Below, in pieces: positions 57,667-64,000 of a stretch of 64,000 nucleotides of DNA. The position numbers and the translations under genes are program-made. Source of the stretch: Gammaproteobacteria bacterium (GTDB lineage Bacteria; Pseudomonadota; Gammaproteobacteria; Arenicellales; Poriferihabitantaceae); the NCBI GenBank assembly GCA_026709505.1, contig JAPOSW010000072.1:99634-163633 (forward strand). Direction: 5' to 3'. The stretch's first letter is position 1, and every line of letters starts with the position of its first letter. The notes under the pieces were generated by a model. That model ran no database searches. It was not told the origin of the DNA and worked only from the letters and a program-made list of their open reading frames with translations.

Positions 57667-58914
57667 ATGAAATCATCAACAGGTCGCTGGGTAAGTGGTG
57701 AAGACTTTTTCAATCGTGAAGCGGATCTCGGAAATTTGAAACGTCAAATCCTTGGGCGCAATCATGTGCTTTTATCCGGTCAGCGCCGGATGGAAAAGAC
57801 GAGCATAGTCAGAGAGCTCGGCAGGCAGCTGGAGGAGGATGGTTGGACATTTCTGTTCGTCGATATTGAAGGGGCGAACTGTCCAGAAGACGTTGTAGCC
57901 AACATTGCTCAAGCCGCATACCCCGTACGTCCGGTTGCAAAACGGATTATAAGCACCATGGGCCACTGGTTTAAGGATAACGTCGAAGAAATCGGCGCAC
58001 TTGATTTTGGGGTCAGGATTCGCGCCGGGCTGGATTCAGGAAATTGGAAACGGCATGGTGAGCAGTTGTTCCGCGACTGTGCGGTACAGAAAGAACCAGC
58101 ACTTCTGGCGATCGATGAGTTGCCTATATTCCTGACACGAATGTTGTCCAATGATGGAAATCCAAATCGAGTTGAAGTGTTTCTAAGCTGGATGCGCAAC
58201 GTGGTGCAGAGTCTTGGCGAAGATGGGCCGGTATTGATGGTCTCTGGTAGTGTCGGCCTTGAACCACTTGTGCGCAGGCTTGGAATACCCGATCGCATCA
58301 ATCATTTTTACCCCTACCGTCTGGGACCCTGGGACAGGGCAACAAGCATTAAATGCTTCGAATCGCTCGCCGAGAACAACAAACTATCCATGGAAAATGG
58401 CGTGGCAGAAGCTGTCTATGATGCATTGGGGATCGGAATCCCTCACCACGTCCAGTCCTTTTTTGCACGATTGCGAGATTTTCTGGCAAGGGAGGAAAAA
58501 GACCGAGCTACACTGCAAGATGTCGACAAAGTCTATCGTATGGAACTTCTAGGGCCATCGGGGCAGAACGATCTCGTGCATTACGAGACAAGACTCCGGG
58601 AGACCTTTGATGATCAAGGCCACACCATTGCGATGAAAATTCTTGCCGAAACCGCGATCCAAAAAAAGCTTACTCCGGCTGCAATTCGTAATCTTGAAAG
58701 GTCGTATCGCCAGATTATGGAAAATGCAGGCCAGCTGATTTCTGAGGTGATGGATATTCTGGAACACGATGGATACCTCGTTCCCAGTGATAATGTTTAT
58801 TGCTTTGCTTCGCGGTTGCTGCAGGATTGGTGGGAAGGGCGATTCCGGAATCACCATTCCCCTCTTGATCTTTCTGGAGATGTGTCAGCATCGATGAACG
58901 TCAAGGATGAATAG
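57667..58914 (+). CDS. P-loop ATPase (archaeal-ATPase-like) with altered Walker A
   Basis: 415 residues. FFNREADLGNLKRQI is the usual entry motif; GQRRMEKTS (38-46) is the Walker A loop but Glu43 replaces the glycine before the Lys. ALLAIDELPIFL (145-156) is an intact Walker B. A helical lid and a C-terminal winged helix follow (SEVMDILEHDGYLV, then FASRLLQDWWEGRF near 388-401), as in the AAA ATPases of the PF01637/STAND type. First gene of a two-gene unit; its end overlaps the TPR-ATPase gene by 8 bp. Probably part of a signalling or defence module; function unknown. Confidence 0.85.
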   Translation: MKSSTGRWVSGEDFFNREADLGNLKRQILGRNHVLLSGQRRMEKTSIVRELGRQLEEDGWTFLFVDIEGANCPEDVVANIAQAAYPVRPVAKRIISTMGHWFKDNVEEIGALDFGVRIRAGLDSGNWKRHGEQLFRDCAVQKEPALLAIDELPIFLTRMLSNDGNPNRVEVFLSWMRNVVQSLGEDGPVLMVSGSVGLEPLVRRLGIPDRINHFYPYRLGPWDRATSIKCFESLAENNKLSMENGVAEAVYDALGIGIPHHVQSFFARLRDFLAREEKDRATLQDVDKVYRMELLGPSGQNDLVHYETRLRETFDDQGHTIAMKILAETAIQKKLTPAAIRNLERSYRQIMENAGQLISEVMDILEHDGYLVPSDNVYCFASRLLQDWWEGRFRNHHSPLDLSGDVSASMNVKDE

Positions 58915-61480
58915 ATTCCGTAAATTCAATCCCGGGACCTTTCAATCCGACGAGGAAGTGATTGGACAGTTCGTTGTCCGGAAACATGAATTGGCGGTCA
59001 TTACCGATATTCTTATAGGGAATATCAATTCACCTTCATGCCAACATGCCCTGATCGTGGCACACCGGGGACGAGGGAAAAGCATGCTGCTTGCCCGCAC
59101 AGCAGCAGAAATACGCACGAATCCCAAACTCAACGAGAAGATGCTTCCTGTCGTATTTATGGAAGAAAATCAGGAAATATCCAGCCTCTCCGATTTTTGG
59201 CTTGAGGCCTTGTTTCATATTGCCCAAGAATGCTCGTCAAGATATCCGGAAATGGCACGGGAACTGCATGATAGCCATGCCGAATTGAGTAAGCAATGGC
59301 GGGAACGATGGCATCAAGAACGTGTCCGGGCGGCTGTTTTGGATGCGGCGGATCGATTGAGTTGCAGGTTGGTTCTAATGGTAGAGAATCTGCAGTCTCT
59401 CTGTAGCAGCACGAATCGGGATTTCGGCTGGGAGCTCCGCGAAGTTCTCCAGACAGAACCTCGAATCATCCTGCTCGCTTCGGCGACCAGTCGATTTGAC
59501 GAGCTGGACGACGCAAAGGAGCCGTTCTTTGAAATGTTTCGGATGATCAGCCTGAAAAGGCTGAATGCCCGAGAATGCTCTTGCTTATGGAGCACTATTG
59601 GCGGTGGAGAGGTGAGTGAGCGGGGGATGAGGCCGCTTGAAATCCTAACTGGGGGGAATCCCAGGCTTCTGGTTATCGTTGCCAGTTTCTCACAACACAA
59701 GTCTCTGTCTCACCTAACAGAGGAAATAGTGTCTTTGGTCGATGAGCATACCGAATATTTTCGCAGCCACCTGCTAGCCTTGAGTCCCACCGAAAGCCGA
59801 GTCTACTCGGCGATTCTCGATCTCTGGCAATTTTCAACTCCTAGCGAGATTGCAGGGCGGGCACGCATGGACACAAGAGTAGTGTCGACAATGTTGGGGC
59901 GTTTGATTAGCCGAGGAGCACTTGCTGTGGAAGGAAAAGGAAAGAAGCGTAGATACGCTGCTGCCGAACCGCTGTATTGCATCTATTACAAACTTCGGCG
60001 TAGTCGAGACGAGGCCGTAATCGTCGAGAACCTCATTCGCTTCATGTCTGCTTTTTACAGCGAGGAGGAGAAGGAGGAAATTTTCCGCATTGCAGCCCTG
60101 GAACGAAGGAAATTTCCGGGAATCAGACAAGGAATCGACAATGCGGCTACCAGATTGCCTGAGTTAGAGAGAATCCTGTCGAGTTTTGATCAGGAGGAAA
60201 AATACAGCGAAGATATTTCCGAGGCATTCGCAAAACAAGAATATTCCAAAGTCATCGATTTTGTGGATCAGGCTATCAATCGCGATTTGCCGATCCTTGG
60301 CCCAATATCACAAGAATTTAGATTCCGGACGTTGCTCTACAAAACAGAAGCACATTATGCACGGCGCGAATGGAAAGAAGCTATCGCAGTCTTGGATCAG
60401 GCTCTCCTAGTATTGGACCAGGTCGCAGTGCAGTTCGATAAAGATCAAGATCAGGGTATACGACAATCAATAGCCTCCACCCTGCATTTCAAAGGCGAAA
60501 TTCTGGAGTCGAGTGGCAATCTAAATTTGGCTCTGGAAGCTTATGGCAACGTTGTGGAGAAATTCGGTGAAAGTGAAGACGACGCAGTGCGCGTGTGGAG
60601 TGCTATCGCTCTGAAAGATATGGGAAACCTGCACGAAAAATTGAAGGATTTCGATTCGGCCCTGGCGGCATGGGGGGAAGTGATAGAACGTTTCGAACCC
60701 CATTCGAACGCATACATTTCCGAATTGGTCGCTCGTGCACTGATGAGCAAGGGGAGAGTGCTTGGGGAGTCGGGCAAAAGTGATCTGGCGATATCATCCT
60801 TTGAGGAAGTTATCAGCCGATACAATAACAGTGACGATGAGCGCCTGTTACACTGGGTATCGGTAGCTCAACATATATTGGCATGGATCTCGTCCATATC
60901 CGGGGATCTTGAAGGAGCACTGTCTGCTTGTGAAGAAATTGTGGAACGCTCCGGTGCCACTGAAGATCCGAAACTTGGGGAGTATGTCCTCTATACACAG
61001 ATTCTTCGGACCGACATTTTGACGAAACAGGGGCGTATTCAAGAGGCGCAGGAAGTCTGCCGGGAATATGAGAGGATAGCGGGTGCTCTGGATTATGACC
61101 TGAGTCAGGAACTTAACTGGCGCTCCAGATGTGCTTGGATCAGGATACTGCTGGCTCAACAGGATATTAGGGCGGCAGTTGGAATGTTTGCCGAGATGTA
61201 TGAGGCTTTCATTCCAGACAACGGAGTCGTGATCCGGACTACGGTAGGGTTCGCAATTGAACTAATTGCAAACGGAGTGCCTGCGCAGGAACTTATAGGG
61301 ATTTTGCTGGATGAAGAACAAAAAGCAGATTGGCTAGTTCCACTGGTTGTTGCCTTGAGGCAAATCTCTGGCGAGACCGTTAAAGCCCCGGAAGAAATTC
61401 TCCAGGTGGCTTCTGACATTCTGAACTGCTTGCAGGAGAGAGCGACACGAGCGTCTCAGAAACCGTCCGTCAACGCATAA
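58907..61480 (+). CDS. STAND-like ATPase with winged helix and TPR repeats
   Basis: 857 residues. AHRGRGKSMLLA (52-63) is a P-loop, and RLVLMVENLQSL the Walker B position with Glu-Asn instead of Asp-Glu. The tail of the ATPase has GGNPRLLVI, a sensor-like motif. At about 290-355 a MarR-like winged helix follows (TPSEIAGRARMDTRVVSTML; RGALAVEGKGKKRRY). From about 430 to 770 come helical repeats of TPR type (YARREWKEAIAVLDQALL; NLALEAYGNVVEKFGE; FDSALAAWGEVIERF; DLAISSFEEVISRY; DLEGALSACEEIVERS). ATPase-wHTH-TPR is the plan of STAND regulators such as MalT and of some antiphage sensors. Translationally coupled to the smaller ATPase. Confidence 0.88.
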   Translation: MNRFRKFNPGTFQSDEEVIGQFVVRKHELAVITDILIGNINSPSCQHALIVAHRGRGKSMLLARTAAEIRTNPKLNEKMLPVVFMEENQEISSLSDFWLEALFHIAQECSSRYPEMARELHDSHAELSKQWRERWHQERVRAAVLDAADRLSCRLVLMVENLQSLCSSTNRDFGWELREVLQTEPRIILLASATSRFDELDDAKEPFFEMFRMISLKRLNARECSCLWSTIGGGEVSERGMRPLEILTGGNPRLLVIVASFSQHKSLSHLTEEIVSLVDEHTEYFRSHLLALSPTESRVYSAILDLWQFSTPSEIAGRARMDTRVVSTMLGRLISRGALAVEGKGKKRRYAAAEPLYCIYYKLRRSRDEAVIVENLIRFMSAFYSEEEKEEIFRIAALERRKFPGIRQGIDNAATRLPELERILSSFDQEEKYSEDISEAFAKQEYSKVIDFVDQAINRDLPILGPISQEFRFRTLLYKTEAHYARREWKEAIAVLDQALLVLDQVAVQFDKDQDQGIRQSIASTLHFKGEILESSGNLNLALEAYGNVVEKFGESEDDAVRVWSAIALKDMGNLHEKLKDFDSALAAWGEVIERFEPHSNAYISELVARALMSKGRVLGESGKSDLAISSFEEVISRYNNSDDERLLHWVSVAQHILAWISSISGDLEGALSACEEIVERSGATEDPKLGEYVLYTQILRTDILTKQGRIQEAQEVCREYERIAGALDYDLSQELNWRSRCAWIRILLAQQDIRAAVGMFAEMYEAFIPDNGVVIRTTVGFAIELIANGVPAQELIGILLDEEQKADWLVPLVVALRQISGETVKAPEEILQVASDILNCLQERATRASQKPSVNA

Positions 61481-61521
61481 GAAACATCTGACAGATTGAC
61501 AATTTACCCTTCTTATGACAA

Positions 61522-61730
61522 TCAGGAACCTGTATTCAGCTCGGCTTCTGATTCGCTTTCCATTGGTGCTCTATCGCGTTCTAGGCGTGAGGCGCGATCA
61601 ACAAGGTTCTTGACCGTTTCCTTTAACATCATCTCTTTCTATAATGCCCTCGACTTGAGCTTTCACTGCCCATACCACAACCAATGTAGCGATAAAACCA
61701 AGAAAAAACTTCCATATCTCCGATTTTTAC
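61522..61730 (-). pseudogene. Possible small membrane protein split by indels
   Basis: One frame (stop at 61598) encodes a hydrophobic helix followed by KAQVEGIIERDDVK. The next frame, beginning at the same place, encodes KETVKNLVDRASRLER and an acidic end, stopping at 61522. Joining them needs a one-base change near 61625; a further shift near the T6 run (about 61706) would supply an ATG. Not matched to any family. Confidence 0.25.
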
Positions 61731-62016
61731 TCCTAAGTTTTGTCATGACAATCTACCACAATACCTGATATCCCGATCAGGTTTATACCGTTCATCAGAC
61801 ATCTCCTTGTTATACTAGGCCTTTGCTTTCGTCTCCGAATCACAAATTCCTGCAAAAAGAAGATTGCCAATATGACACTGATCCGCACCATGACCGCATA
61901 TCGCCTAATGCAACATAGGAGTCACCCCAGAGCGCTGTTGTGCCTATAGCCCATGAGCACAGCTTGATCAAACTGCCGAGTATAGCTATCCACTCCACCT
62001 TTCCAATTGATGGTTG

Positions 62017-62223
62017 ATGACAACCCGGTATTTTGCATCCGAATCATGGGCCATGGTGATGCTATCCGATTGGATAAATTCATTCGTAATGAGGCTCAAG
62101 CAACAGGGCAAGCACATCACTGTCCTCTGCGACTGCTTACTGCGCAAGGGAGTTACCGGCATCCTCATTCATTTCGATGCATCGCATAATCCACTTGTGG
62201 AGATTCGTGTTGAAGGAATGTGA
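62017..62223 (+). CDS. Possible small ORF of unknown function
   Basis: ATG 62017 opens 68 codons (starts MTTRYFASES, contains KQQGKHITVLCDCLLRKGVT and ends IRVEGM). The second half alternates like a small beta-alpha domain. No good ribosome-binding site and no recognisable family; it may be a relic of a larger gene. Confidence 0.25.
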   Translation: MTTRYFASESWAMVMLSDWINSFVMRLKQQGKHITVLCDCLLRKGVTGILIHFDASHNPLVEIRVEGM

Positions 62224-62416
62224 CTTTCGGCAGTCTTGCCTTCCTTGGACCGCATCCTGAACGAGATGCTGCATTTCGGTGGAAGCGGGATCCGGAGCAA
62301 CTCAACACCGCCCCTGCAACATGGCAGAAGCCCGAACGGAGCGCAAAGCCTGCACTGGCAAAATTTCAGGCGTTGATGCCTCAATTGCCGTGTGACAGCA
62401 CGATCCCCTTGAAGCT

Positions 62417-62463
62417 TTCCGCATCTCTCCCCCGCATGGCTACGAGGCAAGAGAGATGCGGAA
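62417..62463 (-). promoter_or_regulatory. Hairpin downstream of the DGR template repeat
   Basis: A perfect 13-bp inverted repeat (62417-62429 with 62451-62463, 21-nt loop) lies about 77 bp beyond the template repeat in the direction of the avd-RT transcript. Hairpins next to repeats are known from DGR target sites; here it may shape the template RNA or end the transcript. There is no clear T run. Confidence 0.5.
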
Positions 62464-62472
62464 GTCTTGTCA

Positions 62473-63738
62473 TCATGACTGTCCCTGGACGCTCACAGAC
62501 TCGCTCGACAACCCCTTGAGATCGTCGATTCGGGCATTTGAGCGTACGGGCGACGCGGAAACCGTTGTTGTTGTTGCGGTTGTCCGGCCTGTTCCTGTTG
62601 CGATTTGCGGAGCGCAGGTTCCTCGGATTGTTGTTCCAAGAACCGCCACGCAACACGCGGAAGGGGGACAGTCAGGCTCTCTGAACGGATCAAACATCCC
62701 GCCCCGAAAGATCGCCTGGCGCAAGCGCCATGTATCGGCATGCTCGGCATGGGCAATCCATGCATGCACTTTTTGCCGGGCTTCTGCGCATGGAATATCG
62801 CCAAACCGACAACGGCCCCTGATTCCTCGAAGCCGGTTTCGAAATCGCCGCACGTTGGCCTCCGGCATTCTTCGACTGCCGTTGGATAGCAGCACATACC
62901 CCAGGAACGTGGCAGGTTCTTCGGTCGGACAAATGAAGGTTTTCTCCGGATGGAGTTTTAAGCGGCGACCCTCCAGAAACCCTGCAATTCGATGCTGCCA
63001 ATCCTCCAGAATTCCGGGATCGTCATGAAACAGTGCAAAATCGTCCACGTATCGCAAGTAGCCTTTTGCCCGGAGTACCTCCTTGCAGAAATGATCCAGG
63101 CCATTGAGATAGAGATTGGCAAAAACCTGGCTGGTCAGGTTTCCGAGAGGCAGACCTCTACGGCGCGTATTCGGGGTGAGCAGATCATCGCCCGGGAAAA
63201 ACTGGATGACCGGTTCCTGCGGATTTGACGCATCAATGATGCGGTCTGCCAACCACACCGTGTCGGAGCATCGGATCAGGCGGCGCAGATCACCCTTGAG
63301 AATTTCGTGATCGATGGCTGGAAAATAACGATAGATGTCGCATCTCAGCACATGGCGATAGCGGTTACGGAATTTTTCATATCGGTCTACAGCCCGGTGC
63401 GTGCCCTTGCCCTTTCGGTTGGCGTAGCTGTCGAAAATGAAGCTGCGCTCCACGATCGGATCGCACACTGCACAAAGGGCATGATGAACCACCCGGTCAC
63501 GAAACGGGGCCGCCGAGACAAGGCGATGCTTGGGATCAAAAATCTCGATTACCTTGTAGCGCCCCGGTCGATACTGGCCGCTTCTGAGTTCGTTTTCCAG
63601 ACGCAAAATTTCCTTTTCCTGGTTGGCCAAGAATGCTGTCACACCGGGCTTTCTTCGCTTGCCCTTTGCAGCATGGCGCGTGGCATTCAGCAGTGCCGGA
63701 AAGGAAACGATATCCTCAAACAGATCGATTGCCTTCAT
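62473..63738 (-). CDS. DGR-type reverse transcriptase
   Basis: 421 residues from ATG 63738. Motifs in order: YRPGRYKVIEIFDPKHR and PFRDRVVHHAL (RT1-2); LRCDIYRYFPAID with the motif A Asp (134); GLPLGNLTSQ (195-204), in which the SQ after LGNLT is characteristic of DGR and related RTs; YVDD (230-233), the catalytic box; KTFICPTEEPATFLGY after it. The C-terminal thumb ends near residue 355 (WIAHAEHADTWRLRQAIF). Residues from about 362 to the stop are the wrong-frame translation of the template repeat, so the ORF overlaps TR. It copies TR RNA with A-specific errors into the target gene, with Avd. It starts inside the end of avd (about 23-bp overlap). Confidence 0.93.
   Translation of the reverse strand: MKAIDLFEDIVSFPALLNATRHAAKGKRRKPGVTAFLANQEKEILRLENELRSGQYRPGRYKVIEIFDPKHRLVSAAPFRDRVVHHALCAVCDPIVERSFIFDSYANRKGKGTHRAVDRYEKFRNRYRHVLRCDIYRYFPAIDHEILKGDLRRLIRCSDTVWLADRIIDASNPQEPVIQFFPGDDLLTPNTRRRGLPLGNLTSQVFANLYLNGLDHFCKEVLRAKGYLRYVDDFALFHDDPGILEDWQHRIAGFLEGRRLKLHPEKTFICPTEEPATFLGYVLLSNGSRRMPEANVRRFRNRLRGIRGRCRFGDIPCAEARQKVHAWIAHAEHADTWRLRQAIFRGGMFDPFREPDCPPSACCVAVLGTTIRGTCAPQIATGTGRTTATTTTVSASPVRSNARIDDLKGLSSESVSVQGQS
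62540..62656 (-). repeat. DGR template repeat (TR)
   Basis: On the minus strand this 117-bp stretch is read as VLRGGSWNNNP, then RNLRSANRNRNRPDN and RNNNNGFRVARTL. It is packed with AAC/AAT codons, the hallmark of a TR whose adenines are randomised on transfer, and RGGSW...GFR is the ending of the formylglycine-generating-enzyme/C-type-lectin-like fold seen in many DGR targets. It has no complete gene around it (the frame ends 160 bp further without the fold), so it is template rather than target. It overlaps the 3' part of the RT ORF. Confidence 0.9.
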
Positions 63739-64000
63739 GACGCTTGTGGGCTTTTCTCCAGGCACCTATAGATCGTCCTGTAGCATCAAGACTTCGAACC
63801 GCATGCTGGAATCGCCGCGAATCCAGGAAACGGAGTTCGTGCGCTATACGAAAGAGGAATCGTAACTTCTCAATACCGAGGTTGGCTTGTGCCAACTGCG
63901 TGTCTCGCCGCTTGCTGTAGGTTGCTTCAATCAGTGCTTCAAGCACGTCAATCGCGGTGCACTGGATGCGGTCTCCGAGCAGGAATTTCTGGGAACGGGG
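63716..64000 (-). CDS. avd: DGR accessory protein Avd (four-helix bundle), 5'-truncated by window
   Basis: The frame enters the window from beyond 64000 and gives 94 residues to the stop: PRSQKFLLGDRIQCTAIDV, then LEALIEATYSKRR, then ANLGIEKLRFLFRIAHELRF and SLDATGRSIGAWRKAHKR. This is the Avd pattern of a basic helical bundle that forms a pentamer binding the RT and the template RNA. Only the first helix portion is missing. It overlaps the RT start, so the two are translationally coupled. Confidence 0.92.
   Translation of the reverse strand, partial: PRSQKFLLGDRIQCTAIDVLEALIEATYSKRRDTQLAQANLGIEKLRFLFRIAHELRFLDSRRFQHAVRSLDATGRSIGAWRKAHKRHEGNRSV

Larger units (their letters stand above)
61481..62416. 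other. Gap between ATPase pair and DGR, with degenerate minus-strand coding traces
   Basis: About 930 bases. A hairpin (61763-61769 with 61776-61782) followed by TTTAT may end the ATPase transcript. On the minus strand around 61522-61730 two overlapping frames together read as a membrane helix (FLGFIATLVVVWAVKAQVE) and a charged tail (KETVKNLVDRASRLERDR), as if one small gene were split by an indel. No VR copy of the DGR template was seen. Confidence 0.45.

Noticed and set aside
62220..62519. 99-residue plus-strand frame near the DGR
   Set aside because: It overlaps the hairpin and the RT end on the opposite strand, and has no domain. Likely chance.
62381..62656. The minus-strand frame through TR as a protein-coding gene
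   Set aside because: It has no upstream domain and starts within the RT ORF. The Asn-rich stretch is the DGR template, not a translated target.
62473..63738. Retron or group II intron reverse transcriptase
   Set aside because: An Avd gene, the LGNLTSQ motif and an adenine-rich TR with the RGGSW...GFR ending point to a DGR; no msr/msd-like or intron structure was seen.
1..64000. CRISPR arrays, insertion sequences, rRNA or tRNA genes
   Set aside because: I found no regularly spaced repeats, no transposase-like proteins and no RNA-gene signatures by eye; short or divergent ones could be missed.

Overview
The window looks like a chromosomal segment of a gammaproteobacterium with a sizeable accessory load. 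The reasons are the gene order scpA-scpB-rluB next to trpS and a YciO-type Sua5 gene, the rpsO-pnp pair, DjlA, a tripartite RND pump, and protein sequences of gammaproteobacterial type. I cannot name a genus. No rRNA, tRNA, CRISPR array or insertion sequence was recognised.

Left end (1-8.9 kb, all on the minus strand): a RiPP locus of the TOMM (thiazole/oxazole-modified) class. In order of transcription it has an RND/MMPL-type membrane exporter, a nitrile-hydratase-leader (NHLP) precursor peptide whose core is only Arg-Cys-Cys-Cys, a fusion of an AlkB-type diiron membrane oxygenase with a GlnE-like (adenylyltransferase-like) region, and a fused leader-binding/YcaO cyclodehydratase that runs off the left edge. 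The precursor promoter carries an 11-base G tract (C tract on the plus strand) exactly between its apparent -35 and -10 boxes, the classical arrangement for phase variation. A perfect 12-bp hairpin separates the precursor from the modifying genes.

9-27 kb: mostly housekeeping and membrane genes: djlA, a TIGR01777 epimerase, an exonuclease-CBS-DUF294 fusion, an exported alpha/beta hydrolase, three transporters, class I fructose-bisphosphate aldolase, an RDD protein, an OmpR-type two-component system, a short RodZ-like protein, and pnp with rpsO.

27-38 kb: a nitrogen/amine cluster. Genes for an FAD-dependent amine/amino-acid oxidoreductase, a glutamine-synthetase-like ligase, and the three GlxBCD/MgsABC parts of a split glutamate-synthase-like enzyme are followed by two unrecognised conserved-looking ORFs and pdxJ. 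A divergent FadR-type GntR regulator, a 58-residue membrane protein and an ammonium transporter lie beside them. This resembles N-methylglutamate or gamma-glutamyl-amine metabolism, but without the usual MgdBCD subunits.

38-50 kb: tandem-domain cytochrome c5, enoyl-CoA hydratase, isopropylmalate-type dehydrogenase, an SDR that has lost its catalytic Tyr/Lys, a BCCT transporter, then rluB, scpB, scpA, trpS, a YciO-like gene, pcnB and bioY.

50.5-57.1 kb: a mazEF toxin-antitoxin remnant with at least one frameshift, and a complete RND efflux operon (adaptor, pump, outer-membrane factor).

Right end (57.4-64 kb): an accessory island. Two overlapping genes encode P-loop ATPases, the second with a winged helix and a long TPR region (STAND-like), under a promoter with a perfect 16-bp palindrome. 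Facing them is a diversity-generating retroelement (DGR): the accessory protein Avd (cut by the right edge), a DGR-type reverse transcriptase, and an Asn-codon-rich template repeat that overlaps the 3' end of the reverse transcriptase ORF. The variable target gene was not found in the window and should lie beyond 64 kb.
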